Origin: Campylobacter concisus
GTDB taxonomy: Bacteria; Campylobacterota; Campylobacteria; Campylobacterales; Campylobacteraceae
Assembly: GCF_001891085.1 (NCBI RefSeq)
Contig: NZ_JXUP01000008.1
Coordinates: 1-64,000, forward strand
Direction of reading: 5' to 3'
DNA length: 64,000 nucleotides
The position numbers and the translations under genes were made by a program. Under the pieces are notes generated by a model, which saw nothing but the letters and a program-made list of their open reading frames with translations, was not told the DNA's origin and did no database searches. Positions 1 through 7,566 of the stretch are shown here, in pieces (the stretch's first letter is position 1; every line of letters starts with the position of its first letter).

Positions 1-772
1 CGTCTTGTTGAACTACACCTAATCCTACAGCGTTGCCACCTATAGATCTCATAAACTTACCGTCACTGAAATTAGGTAAGTTAAAGTTTTCTCCCGAGCC
101 ACCATATATGTAACCCAATACATTAAATAGCTCTGGATATTCTGACTTCTTAAGGCTTCTGCCGTCCGCTAGCAAAAAGCCAGCGGGGATTGCCTTTTGA
201 CTTGGATAGCTTAGATATGCACCTATTGGCAAGCCGTCCGTTAGCTCAGTTTTTAGGGCGAACTTATCATCGCTTTCGCGTTTGGTATACGCATCGATCT
301 TGTCGGTCTTTTTTAAAAATTGATTTTCGCTCCACTTTCTTGTGGCAAGTACTACGTTATTATCGACTTTTAAAATGATGCTCTCACTCGCATTTGCGAT
401 TTGAAGTTTAAAATTTAATGTGATGTCTTTACTCGACCCTTCGTTTAAAAGCGGCTTATAAGTATCTGCAAGGCGTGCCACTGCAAAGAGTGAGCCATCA
501 TCACAGTATATGCCAGCCGTTTTTATGTAAAATCCGCCAACTTCAGGTGGTATGATGGCATCGACGTCTAGGATGTTATTATCGTTTTCGTCTATTGTTA
601 CGGCGTTTATTGCACCCCTATACTTCTCATTTGGTATTGATGTTGTCTGCTCGCTTAGCTCTCCATCGTAATCGCTTACTACAACTTCTTTTAATGCGAT
701 CTTTGATCCGTCGCTAGCGGTTTTTAGTAGCTTATTTATGCCACTAGCTGTTAAAAGTGTGTATTGCTTCAT
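1..772 (-). CDS. Phage tail-collar fibre protein, C-terminus beyond window
   Basis: The gene reads off the left edge, so only the first 257 residues are seen. The N-terminus (MKQYTLLTASGINKLL...) resembles the phage tail-collar fibre N-terminal family (DUF3751) that attaches fibres to the baseplate. Residues about 185-250 form a tail-collar domain, with the pattern P-I-G-A-Y-L-S, then A-G-F-L-L-A-D-G-R and later N-L-P-N-F. It starts 12 bases after the tail protein I stop, behind an AAAGGA ribosome site. As the last baseplate-cluster gene seen, it probably encodes the host-recognition fibre. No frameshift is seen in the visible part. Confidence 0.85.
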   Translation of the reverse strand, partial: MKQYTLLTASGINKLLKTASDGSKIALKEVVVSDYDGELSEQTTSIPNEKYRGAINAVTIDENDNNILDVDAIIPPEVGGFYIKTAGIYCDDGSLFAVARLADTYKPLLNEGSSKDITLNFKLQIANASESIILKVDNNVVLATRKWSENQFLKKTDKIDAYTKRESDDKFALKTELTDGLPIGAYLSYPSQKAIPAGFLLADGRSLKKSEYPELFNVLGYIYGGSGENFNLPNFSDGKFMRSIGGNAVGLGVVQQD

Positions 773-783
773 TTATCCGTCCT

Positions 784-1403
784 TTATCTTGTTAAAACTC
801 TTATTGCATCGATTGGTATGCTTATGATCTCGTTTATCTGCGTAGTAGCTCCTACTTTAAAGCTTGCTCTTTGGCTTATATTTGATATTACGTAAGGATC
901 TACGCTTATGCTTTCACCGCTAAATGTGTAAGAGTAGGCTTTTAAATTTATGCTAGCAGTCGCTTTTATGCTAGCGCCGTCATATACGCTACGCACGTTT
1001 TTATAGGTGTTTATGATCTCATCAGATCTCTTTAGCGTCTGTGGGCTTACTCCATTTTTACTTGCATCAAGCTCTAGTTTGAAGTGATAAGGTAGTCCTG
1101 CATAATCAAACCACTCTTTAACCTTGGCATCTGCATAAAGTGCGCTTAATGCCTTATTTAGGCTATAAAAAGTGCCTGAGTAGTAATGTATCTCAAAAGC
1201 ATTTTTTATGAGCTCTCTAGCTTCATTTTCGTTTAGTCCATCAATATCTACATCAAAGCTAGCTGCAAGTACTGGCAGTAAATTTTTGGAGCTTTGCTTG
1301 CAAGAGTATTTATGACGCCAATGTCTAAATCCTCAAACCTTACGCCAAAAAGCTCATCAAATTTCTTATCAAATTTACTTTTGTGATTAGGCAGCAAGCT
1401 CAT
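784..1403 (-). pseudogene. Phage tail protein I (P2 gpI-like), frameshifted
   Basis: The reading frame opens at the ATG at 1403, which overlaps the baseplate J stop as ATGA. It runs as MSLLPNHKSKFDKKFDELFG... up to A-S-K-A-P-K, then ends soon after in the wrong frame. Adding one A in the A-run at 1283-1287 restores an open frame (N-L-L-P-V-L-A-A-S-F-D-V-D) that runs to the stop at 784. The restored protein is about 206 residues, the size of P2 gpI-type baseplate wedge proteins. The position after J supports this. A real frameshift would leave the prophage without a functional tail, but a homopolymer sequencing error is equally possible. Confidence 0.75.
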
Positions 1404-2482
1404 AACTCAGCCTTTTTGTAGCTTATCTCATAGCTTAAATTTACAAATTCTTTTACGCTTATCTTTTTATCATTCAGCGGTTCTTTAAGACTTACTCTAT
1501 AAACGCCATTGGTGTGTAGATTTTTATAGATGTAGCTTAAATTTAGATCCTCTCCAAGACTAAGAGTAGTTGGCAGAGCTGATATATTTTTAGCAATTTC
1601 GTCTTGAAAGAGCATATCTGTTAGCTCAAGGGTAGCTACTACCTTTATGTCTATTTTCGTGGCATTTAACACGCTTAGATTGTCGGTTAGTGGCCTGACC
1701 TTTTCGGCACTTAAAAAGCTCTCCACATCTTTGCGTGTCTCTTCGCTCATGTCGGTAGTTTTTAGATAAATTTGCACCACCCCAGCACCGCCATTTAGCA
1801 CACTACACTCCAGCACCTTTGCATTTGCGCTTAGTGTTTGATAAGTATATGCTTTAGCACTGCCTGCAGTTGAGAAACGCTCTAGGCTTAAAACTGCACG
1901 CTCTCTTAGCCTATCATCGCTTTCACGCTCGGCTCCGCCTTCAAACTCACTTAGCTGTTTTGCTTTTAATACAAAAGGTAGTGGTGTTTGGATATATTCG
2001 CACTTTGCTTTGCTGGTTTTTGTAAACTCATCCAAGATGATCACTCCAACAGTTTTTAGCTCGTTTGCTGTTATTACAACTTCACTTTTTAAACTAGCTA
2101 TTTCACCATTTTCGCTGCGTAAAATTAGCCCTTTTGGCAAATATGTATCGCTGCTTCTTGGCATTGAAAGACTAAACTCACACTGCGCCGTTGGTCTCTC
2201 GCCTTTTAACCTCTCTATGCCATAAATCGCTACTATGTTATCAAGGTCATCTCCAGTAGAAAATGGCAGCAACATAGCCTTAACACTATCATTTATCCTG
2301 GCTCGTAAGAGCAGTTCTCTATAAGCTAGCGTTTCAAGAAGTGCCGAATAATTGTCACTTTCAAGTAGTGAAATTTCATCATCAGTTAAATGCTCTTTAA
2401 AAATGTTTTTAACATTATTTAAAATTTCATCATATTTAAGCACCTTAATAACGTTTGGATATGGAAGTTGTTTTAAATTCAT
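1400..2482 (-). CDS. Phage baseplate assembly protein J
   Basis: A 360-residue protein of the Baseplate_J (Mu gp47 / P2 gpJ) family, a structural wedge protein of contractile tails. The recognisable parts are the N-terminal segment with a run of short acidic helices, the central D-D-L-D-N-I-V-A-I-Y-G-I-E-R stretch and the G-G-A-E-R-E-S-D-D-R-L-R-E-R motif near residue 190 that is typical of the family. It overlaps gene W upstream by 4 bases and tail gene I downstream by 4 bases (ATGA). The order V-W-J-I is that of P2- and Mu-like baseplates. Confidence 0.92.
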   Translation of the reverse strand: MNLKQLPYPNVIKVLKYDEILNNVKNIFKEHLTDDEISLLESDNYSALLETLAYRELLLRARINDSVKAMLLPFSTGDDLDNIVAIYGIERLKGERPTAQCEFSLSMPRSSDTYLPKGLILRSENGEIASLKSEVVITANELKTVGVIILDEFTKTSKAKCEYIQTPLPFVLKAKQLSEFEGGAERESDDRLRERAVLSLERFSTAGSAKAYTYQTLSANAKVLECSVLNGGAGVVQIYLKTTDMSEETRKDVESFLSAEKVRPLTDNLSVLNATKIDIKVVATLELTDMLFQDEIAKNISALPTTLSLGEDLNLSYIYKNLHTNGVYRVSLKEPLNDKKISVKEFVNLSYEISYKKAEL

Positions 2483-2763
2483 GCTCTTACCTCTATCTCA
2501 TCACCACTCATAAGCACTACTTTAAAGCTAAGCTTATGATCTTTTAAACCTATAAGACGAACTTCATCGATCTTGACTCTCTTTTCCCATTTTTCAACCG
2601 CCTCTATCACAAAGCACGCCAGATCAGCACGAAATTCATCATCTACCTTGCGATCTATTAGCTCATAAATTCTGCTGCCATACTCAGGCAGCATCACCCT
2701 TGAGCCAAGCGGAGTTAGGAGTATGTCTTTGATAGAGTTTTCTATATCAATGAGATATTTCAT
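2479..2763 (-). CDS. Phage baseplate assembly protein W (gp25-like)
   Basis: A 94-residue protein of the GPW/gp25 family, the small wedge component with a lysozyme-related fold but no enzymatic role. The sequence shows the typical D-I-L-L-T-P-L-G-S-R-V-M-L-P-E-Y-G-S-R core and the following E-L-I-D-R region, and its length is normal. The start is 2 bases after gene V and the end overlaps gene J by 4 bases, so translation is probably coupled. Confidence 0.92.
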   Translation of the reverse strand: MKYLIDIENSIKDILLTPLGSRVMLPEYGSRIYELIDRKVDDEFRADLACFVIEAVEKWEKRVKIDEVRLIGLKDHKLSFKVVLMSGDEIEVRA

Positions 2764-2765
2764 CG

Positions 2766-3377
2766 CTAATCCCTCGCAAGTCCGTTATTTGTATGATCGC
2801 TTAGGTTGCCACGTCCATCACGTACGCTACCGCCAAAGTTTGCATTACCACCTGCTGTGATTGAGCCAGTGATCCTTACATCTCCATTTATCTCAAAGCT
2901 ACCACTACCACCACCGCTTCCTGCTGTATTTATTGACCCTTCAATGAGTGTATTGCCGAGCAGCTTGATATCCCCGCTTTTTATAGTTGTGTCACTGGCC
3001 TCCACCATCACATTCTTAGCCTTTACATTTGCGTTATCGCAAGTTATGTTTATAAGCTTTGGAGATGAAATTTCAAGACAAGAGCTAGAGCTGTCATAAC
3101 TCATCTTTATGCCATCTTCAAAATTTATATGTACTTTCTTATCAGTCGCATCAGTTTTATATGAACTTTGATAAAGCCCACGAAGCACCACACCTGAGTT
3201 TAATTCATCATGCACAGGCAGCACTAGCACTTGCTCTCCTACTCGTATTGGTGAAAAGCTCACTGCATAAGAGTTGGCATGTGCTTGAAATACCGGCAAA
3301 AAATCAGTTACCATCGAACCAATGGCAACTTTTGCACGGTCATTTCTTACTTCACTTATAATTCCGACTTCAATCAT
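2766..3377 (-). CDS. Phage baseplate assembly protein V (spike)
   Basis: A 203-residue protein of the Phage_base_V (P2 gpV) family, the central baseplate spike that punctures the outer membrane. Residues 1-75 form the OB-like domain, with R-V-G-E-Q-V-L-V-L-P-V-H-D and G-V-V-L-R-G-L-Y-Q. Residues about 110-190 show repeating hydrophobic/polar and glycine-rich segments expected of a beta-helix shaft. It overlaps the upstream membrane protein gene by 8 bases. Confidence 0.9.
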   Translation of the reverse strand: MIEVGIISEVRNDRAKVAIGSMVTDFLPVFQAHANSYAVSFSPIRVGEQVLVLPVHDELNSGVVLRGLYQSSYKTDATDKKVHINFEDGIKMSYDSSSSCLEISSPKLINITCDNANVKAKNVMVEASDTTIKSGDIKLLGNTLIEGSINTAGSGGGSGSFEINGDVRITGSITAGGNANFGGSVRDGRGNLSDHTNNGLARD

Positions 3378-3753
3378 TTATATGCTCGCTAAATTTTTTA
3401 TTTCTTGGCATTCTCGTATACTTTACGCTATGCTTGATCTCTTTTACATCTTCATGTATTTCATTAAGCTTCTCTTTATTTGTTGCGAAATTTGCTGCTA
3501 AAATATCGCTTAGCTTTTCAGTGGCGCTGCTTTGTTTATTTATAGCTTCACTATTTTTATTCACCACATCGATCATCAAATCAGTGTTTTTGCTCGTATA
3601 TCTACTAAGCAGCAAAAAGACCACCACAAAACCGATAAAGCCAAAAATCGCCATAAAGACGATAAATTCATTTAAACCCCATGATCCAGCTAAATTTATT
3701 AATCCAGCTGTCTCTCTTATCTCGTCACTAAAATTTAAGCCGCTATTTTCCAT
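3370..3753 (-). CDS. Small phage membrane protein with coiled coil (possible holin)
   Basis: A 127-residue protein of unknown family. Residues about 29-51 form one strong membrane segment (F-I-V-F-M-A-I-F-G-F-I-G-F-V-V-V-F-L-L-L). The rest is hydrophilic and helical with heptad-like spacing, followed by a basic C-terminus. It lies directly after the lysozyme-Rz-Rz1 group, a place where holins or lysis regulators are often found, and no other holin candidate is evident. The holin role is inferred from position only. It could also be an unrelated membrane-anchored tail or exclusion protein. Confidence 0.5.
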   Translation of the reverse strand: MENSGLNFSDEIRETAGLINLAGSWGLNEFIVFMAIFGFIGFVVVFLLLSRYTSKNTDLMIDVVNKNSEAINKQSSATEKLSDILAANFATNKEKLNEIHEDVKEIKHSVKYTRMPRNKKFSEHIND

Positions 3754-3988
3754 CTTCTTCCTTTATTCCAAGACATTTTTTTAGTTTTCTTTCACAGTCG
3801 CGGTAATAAACAGCAATCTTCTTGTCCGTCTCAAACGTGCCATCATTTTTGGGTTTTAGTGGCATTTCGGCATTGCATTTTATGGGCATATATTTTTCTT
3901 TATATATAACACTAGGCTCAGGCACTTGTTTATTCGCGCAGCCTGAAAAAAGCAGAACGAGCGCCACAAAGAACACTAATATTCTCAT
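3743..3988 (-). CDS. Rz1-like outer-membrane spanin lipoprotein
   Basis: An 81-residue protein with a lipoprotein signal: MRILVFFVALVLLFSGC, lipobox L-F-S-G-C at residues 13-17. The mature part is short and rich in lysine and proline. The start overlaps the Rz-like gene by 4 bases (ATGA). A membrane-anchored coiled-coil protein followed by a small lipoprotein beside a lysozyme is the usual spanin pair that joins the inner and outer membrane at lysis. The family is too divergent for a sequence-based call, so the assignment rests on architecture. Confidence 0.65.
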   Translation of the reverse strand: MRILVFFVALVLLFSGCANKQVPEPSVIYKEKYMPIKCNAEMPLKPKNDGTFETDKKIAVYYRDCERKLKKCLGIKEEDGK

Positions 3989-4344
3989 TTAAACAGCTCC
4001 TTATATGCAGCCAACTCGCTTTCGCAACTTTTATCTTTGACGTAGATTTTCTTTATTCTCTCGGCCTCTTTTGACGGGGTATCGTCGATCTTTACCGCAG
4101 CAGCCTTTATAGCTTCGTTTTGTGAAGCAAGAGCTGTATCGCAGGCACTTAGATTGTTTTTGACTGTAGTGTAGTCCTTGGTTAATCGCTCGTTTTTCTC
4201 TTTTTCGCTTTTAAGGTCTTTAAGCAAGACGGAATTTATACTTTGGAGTTTTGAATTTTCCAAAAACAAATTTACGCAAGCAAAACCTAAAAGCGCGGCC
4301 AATGCAAAGCCTACGATAGGAAGTTTAGCTATCAAGTAACCCAC
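3985..4344 (-). CDS. Rz-like inner-membrane spanin
   Basis: A 119-residue protein with an N-terminal membrane anchor (residues 6-28) followed by a charged coiled coil (residues about 30-100), with cysteines near 68 and 109. This is the layout of phage i-spanins. It overlaps the lysozyme gene by 20 bases upstream and the lipoprotein gene by 4 bases downstream. The function is inferred from topology and context. Confidence 0.65.
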   Translation of the reverse strand: MGYLIAKLPIVGFALAALLGFACVNLFLENSKLQSINSVLLKDLKSEKEKNERLTKDYTTVKNNLSACDTALASQNEAIKAAAVKIDDTPSKEAERIKKIYVKDKSCESELAAYKELFK

Positions 4345-4765
4345 TTAGCACCTTCTTTGCCCGGTTAGGCGTTTGTTTTGCCCAAAGGCTATCTAGTCCA
4401 TTCTTATAGGCTGCCTCATATTCGCCAGACTTTATAAAATTAAGAGTGGTAACAAATTTTTTAACTCCTGGCACTCCCATTTGATAACACATTTCTATTA
4501 CCACGTCTTGGACATTTTTTGGCTTATCTTCCAGCCAAGGAAAAGCTTCACAAACGCTAGGTATGAGCTTAATAAGCTTCATCTCTAAAATCTGATCTGC
4601 TACCGCTTTACTCATAGGCTCAACCTTGCCGCCATTTAGAAAGAGTTCGTCTTTACTAAGAGATGAAACCTTAAAGCCATATCCGATAGTAGGATACCCA
4701 CGAGTATCCTGATATATGTGGCTTTTAAAGCCTTCGTTTTCTTTTATATTTTCTTTTAAGCTCAT
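4325..4765 (-). CDS. T4-type phage lysozyme (GH24 endolysin)
   Basis: A 146-residue muramidase of the T4 lysozyme type. The catalytic residues fall at the T4 positions: Glu11 in K-E-N-E-G-F, Asp20 in Y-Q-D-T-R-G and Thr26 in Y-P-T-I-G-Y-G. The C-terminal half keeps the T4-like Y-Q-M-G-V-P-G-V-K-K-F and Q-T-P-N-R-A-K-K-V patterns. There is no signal peptide or anchor, so a holin is presumably needed for export. It overlaps the Rz-like gene, forming a lysis cassette that is placed unusually between the head-tail joining genes and the baseplate genes. Confidence 0.95.
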   Translation of the reverse strand: MSLKENIKENEGFKSHIYQDTRGYPTIGYGFKVSSLSKDELFLNGGKVEPMSKAVADQILEMKLIKLIPSVCEAFPWLEDKPKNVQDVVIEMCYQMGVPGVKKFVTTLNFIKSGEYEAAYKNGLDSLWAKQTPNRAKKVLSGLLDS

Positions 4766-5130
4766 AAATCTTCGTTCTCCTCATCCCTATAAATATCAAC
4801 TTCTACTACAAAGCTATATTTAAAAAGGCTATCTTCAAAGCCATCAAATTTCATCTCGCTTATGGCATCTTCACCAAAGATCGCAGACTTTGCGATAAAT
4901 CTTTGCCTTAACTCATCAAGCCTAGATAGAGCGCTAAAATTATCATCAACTAGTGAATGCGATGCAAAAATGATCCTAAAACTTGCACGATCCTTTTTCC
5001 ACGCCACACTTTTTATGCCATCAAAAAGTAGATAAACTCCGCCCTGAGGGCTTGCCTTTGATATGCAAATAGCCTCAGGTGCTATCTGTTTTAAAGACTT
5101 GTAAATTTGGACTAGATCATTCATACGCAC
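4762..5130 (-). CDS. Putative tail terminator/joining protein (Mu gp37 position)
   Basis: A 122-residue protein with a mixed alpha/beta pattern and no membrane segment. It follows the gp36-position gene with a 10-base overlap and precedes lysozyme with a 4-base overlap. In Mu the genes after the major head protein are gp35, gp36 (DUF1320) and gp37 (DUF1834), and this is the third of such a set. The role in head-tail joining is inferred from gene order. I do not recognise the sequence itself with confidence. Confidence 0.5.
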   Translation of the reverse strand: MRMNDLVQIYKSLKQIAPEAICISKASPQGGVYLLFDGIKSVAWKKDRASFRIIFASHSLVDDNFSALSRLDELRQRFIAKSAIFGEDAISEMKFDGFEDSLFKYSFVVEVDIYRDEENEDL

Positions 5131-5429
5131 TCCAGCCTAATGAAACTGTTAAATGTTGGCTTGCTTTCAAGTGGGCTTGCTTTTATCTCGCTTATAGCTT
5201 TACTTAAAAGTAAACTATCCTCTTCGCTTAGAGCGATTTTTAGATATAGCTTTAAGCGAATGAGAGCAAAGTCCATCATCGCCCAGCTCTTTACTACTCG
5301 TCCATTGCACTCTTCGTAGGTTTCGTGAGTAGCTACATCAAGAGCCTCATCTGTGATCTCTTCTGGGTTGAAAAGTACCGATTTAGCTCTTTTTGAAAAA
5401 GCCTCTTTAAATTCAGCTCGTGCAATCAT
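5121..5429 (-). CDS. Putative head-tail connector (Mu gp36 position)
   Basis: A 102-residue, mainly helical soluble protein. It opens with a helix-rich segment (A-E-F-K-E-A-F-S-K-R-A), followed by a T-D-E-A-L-D-V-A-T-H-E-T-Y-E stretch like the E/D-rich helices of gp6/DUF1320 connectors. It overlaps the next gene by 10 bases and the previous by 4. Assignment as a connector subunit rests on synteny with Mu-like phages. Confidence 0.5.
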   Translation of the reverse strand: MIARAEFKEAFSKRAKSVLFNPEEITDEALDVATHETYEECNGRVVKSWAMMDFALIRLKLYLKIALSEEDSLLLSKAISEIKASPLESKPTFNSFIRLECV

Positions 5430-5692
5430 TTCTGCTTGTTTTTCTTGTCTGACTTTGTAGATGAACCAGGCTCATCTTCGAGATCATCTCCATCAGTTGG
5501 ATCCTGTGCTAAAGGCATGTCTGACTTTGTAGACGATAGCTCAGGCTCCACAGATGTCTCAGGCTTGTTTAGTGGCTCTATCATTAGAGCTTTTTCATAA
5601 GCCTCTGCTTTTTCTTGCTCTAAAGTTACGACCTCGCCAGTCCTTACAAAGCTGCCATCTATCGCACTATCTTTTAAAACTATAAATTCCAT
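5426..5692 (-). CDS. Small acidic head-cluster protein (Mu gp35 position)
   Basis: The likely start is the ATG at 5692 (MEFIVLKDSAI...), 88 residues, because AAGGAG lies 6 bases upstream. A longer frame exists to 5728 but would overlap the capsid gene by 25 bases without such a site. Residues 1-40 form a compact domain of the kind seen after capsid genes (F-V-R-T-G-E-V-V-T-L). The tail is disordered, acidic and ends in lysines, with S-S-T-K-S-D occurring twice. The exact function is unknown. Confidence 0.6.
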   Translation of the reverse strand: MEFIVLKDSAIDGSFVRTGEVVTLEQEKAEAYEKALMIEPLNKPETSVEPELSSTKSDMPLAQDPTDGDDLEDEPGSSTKSDKKNKQK

Positions 5693-5703
5693 TAATTCTC
5701 CTT

Positions 5704-6603
5704 TTAAAGAGTTGCTATGCTGACCCATTTTTTGATTATGATCTCATAGTCCACACTTGCATCAAAGATGTATTTTAGTGCTCTCTCTTCTGGGTCATAC
5801 CAACGGTTGCGATTTATATCAAGGCATACGCCAAGAACTAAATTTTTAAGCGGAGTAGCCATGTAAACGCCTTTTGGCATTAAAGGACTAACTTCAAGCT
5901 TTACACCAAGCACACGATCAGCATTGCCATTTATTAGGTAGGTTGGTGCATTTAACGCTGAAATTTCTTTGTTGTACTCCTGCATGTCAGCTGTGCTTAT
6001 TAAGATTACACTATCAACTAAGGCGTCTGGGTTGATTGATTGGGCAAGTGCTGTTAAGCGTTTGCTTACACTATCATTTGCGACATAAGTAACTTTTGTG
6101 ACGTCATTACTATCTTTTGCTGTTTGGATCCAGCCTTTATGTAGCGTCTCAAAGCTATTTGCATAAGTATCACTTGTACCACTAAAGCCAAGAAGTGCAA
6201 GATCATTACCGAAAATTGTTCCAAAAGAGTTAAATGTTTCACTCTCAAAATTTGGATTATTTTGGTTGTCTGCTAGTGTATCTTGAAGTACCCTTGCAAA
6301 AAGTTGCACACTTTTTGCTTCTAGCTTTACGCCTGCTTTTTTAAGCTGCGTTCTTTGTGCATCGCTTGGTTTTTCGCCACTTGCTACACGTACCAAAACG
6401 CCCCTCATAGCATCCCAGCCATCAAGCTCTTTAGTTAAGCGACTCATTTTGTCAACATGAATTTTTTGCAAAAATTCACTATTGTCTTTAATCACATTTA
6501 TAAGACTAGTTGCTTGCTCTGGAGTTAAACTACCACTTAGTGTCGCACTAGTAGCATTCATGCTGCCTTTTGCAATATCTTTTAAACCAAGTCCCTCTAA
6601 CAT
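5704..6603 (-). CDS. Major capsid protein
   Basis: A 299-residue protein placed directly after the protease/scaffold gene. Features match the P2 gpN/Mu-like capsid group: an early helix with N-S-E-F-L-Q-K-I-H-V-D-K-M, a central L-H-K-G-W-I-Q-T segment, V-I-L-I-S-T-A-D-M-Q-E-Y, and a C-terminal L-G-V-K-L-E-V-S-P-L-M-P then Y-E-I-I-I-K-K-W-V. The HK97 fold is inferred. The start overlaps the protease stop (TAATG type), so expression is coupled to scaffold synthesis. Confidence 0.8.
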   Translation of the reverse strand: MLEGLGLKDIAKGSMNATSATLSGSLTPEQATSLINVIKDNSEFLQKIHVDKMSRLTKELDGWDAMRGVLVRVASGEKPSDAQRTQLKKAGVKLEAKSVQLFARVLQDTLADNQNNPNFESETFNSFGTIFGNDLALLGFSGTSDTYANSFETLHKGWIQTAKDSNDVTKVTYVANDSVSKRLTALAQSINPDALVDSVILISTADMQEYNKEISALNAPTYLINGNADRVLGVKLEVSPLMPKGVYMATPLKNLVLGVCLDINRNRWYDPEERALKYIFDASVDYEIIIKKWVSIATL

Positions 6604-7367
6604 TAAAGTATTCCTCCTACTATTTTGTCATCTGTTTTTTCTATATTTTTGCTTTGTTTGCTATCTTTTGCGACATCCTCAAGCTCGCTTATACGCTTCT
6701 CAAAGCCAAGGAGCTTCTTGTTAAGCTCATCCATACCTTCAACAAGCGTCTTTTTTATCTCCTCTGCTTGTGAAATTTCTTTTGTTTCTTTTTCCACTTT
6801 GTCCTCTCCTTTTTTAGTTTTTTCAAATTTCTTTAGTAGCTCGTTAAAACCATTTGCTATGGCAGCAGCTATTGAAGTATCGTTTTTTTGTACCTCTTCA
6901 CGCTTCGCAAATCCTGCCATTGAAAGTCCTGCGATCTCGCCACTTTTTATAAGTTCTTTTAGCTCGTCGCTTTCTATCTTGATACCAACTGCCCAGCTTC
7001 CCACCTTCTCGCTCTTAAAGAGAGCATCGTTTTCTCTTACTATCCAGCTCTCAGCCACGTATGCTTTGCCGTCTGGCTTAAAGTCATGCTCCTTGTCTAT
7101 GTTTTGACCTTTAAGATCCTTCATAAAAGCATAGGCAGCCTTTTCAATCTCGGCCGCGTCCGTAAAATCCCCCTGAGTATCTACTTCATCTGGTGAATAC
7201 ACAATCCCATATACAACGCCTTTTTCTTCGTCAAATTTGGCGATGCTCACATCTTTTTCAAAGCTTGGCTCACTTGCGTCACTTTTATAAATGATGCTCT
7301 TTTTGTTTGCACCAGCTTTTACAAGAGATATGTGCGTGATACTTAGGTTAGTTAGTTTGTTTGCCAT
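6603..7367 (-). CDS. XkdF-like prohead protease with scaffold tail
   Basis: The start is set at the ATG at 7367 (MANKLTNLSITHISLV...), preceded by an AAGAGG site; a frame extends upstream to 7418 but lacks one. This gives 254 residues. The N-terminal 140 residues are a Peptidase_S78_2/XkdF-type serine protease: V-Y-S-P-D-E-V-D-T-Q-G-D, then N-I-D-K-E-H-D and a G-E-I-A-G-L-S-M-A-G motif. Residues about 150-240 are a charged coiled coil, as expected of a fused scaffold. It probably guides and processes the capsid. Confidence 0.85.
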   Translation of the reverse strand: MANKLTNLSITHISLVKAGANKKSIIYKSDASEPSFEKDVSIAKFDEEKGVVYGIVYSPDEVDTQGDFTDAAEIEKAAYAFMKDLKGQNIDKEHDFKPDGKAYVAESWIVRENDALFKSEKVGSWAVGIKIESDELKELIKSGEIAGLSMAGFAKREEVQKNDTSIAAAIANGFNELLKKFEKTKKGEDKVEKETKEISQAEEIKKTLVEGMDELNKKLLGFEKRISELEDVAKDSKQSKNIEKTDDKIVGGIL

Positions 7368-7566
7368 CTTTTTACCTCTTTCATTTTTAAGCCAAAAAGG
7401 CTCTTTGCTAGTGGGCATTTTATAAGAAAGGCTATTTTTAGAAATGCTAAATAATGGTCATTTGCTAATGTTTTAAAAAATTTTTCAGATAAATTTACCC
7501 CTAGCGTAGATTAAAGATTTATGGTCTTAGTCTTTGCTCAAATTTAGGTAATAATAAGGAGTGAGT
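7368..7566. promoter_or_regulatory. Divergent promoter region between head genes and portal
   Basis: About 200 bases separate the leftward protease-capsid genes from the rightward portal-terminase genes. On the minus strand a TATAAAAT sequence lies at about 7418-7425, suitably placed for the protease leader. On the plus strand an AAGGAG at 7556-7561 precedes the portal start. No clear -10 for the rightward unit and no strong inverted repeat were seen. Confidence 0.35.

Noticed and set aside
6625-7107. Long plus-strand frame opposite the protease/scaffold gene
   Set aside because: Serine/phenylalanine-rich antisense of a lysine/glutamate coiled coil; the minus strand encodes a recognised protease.
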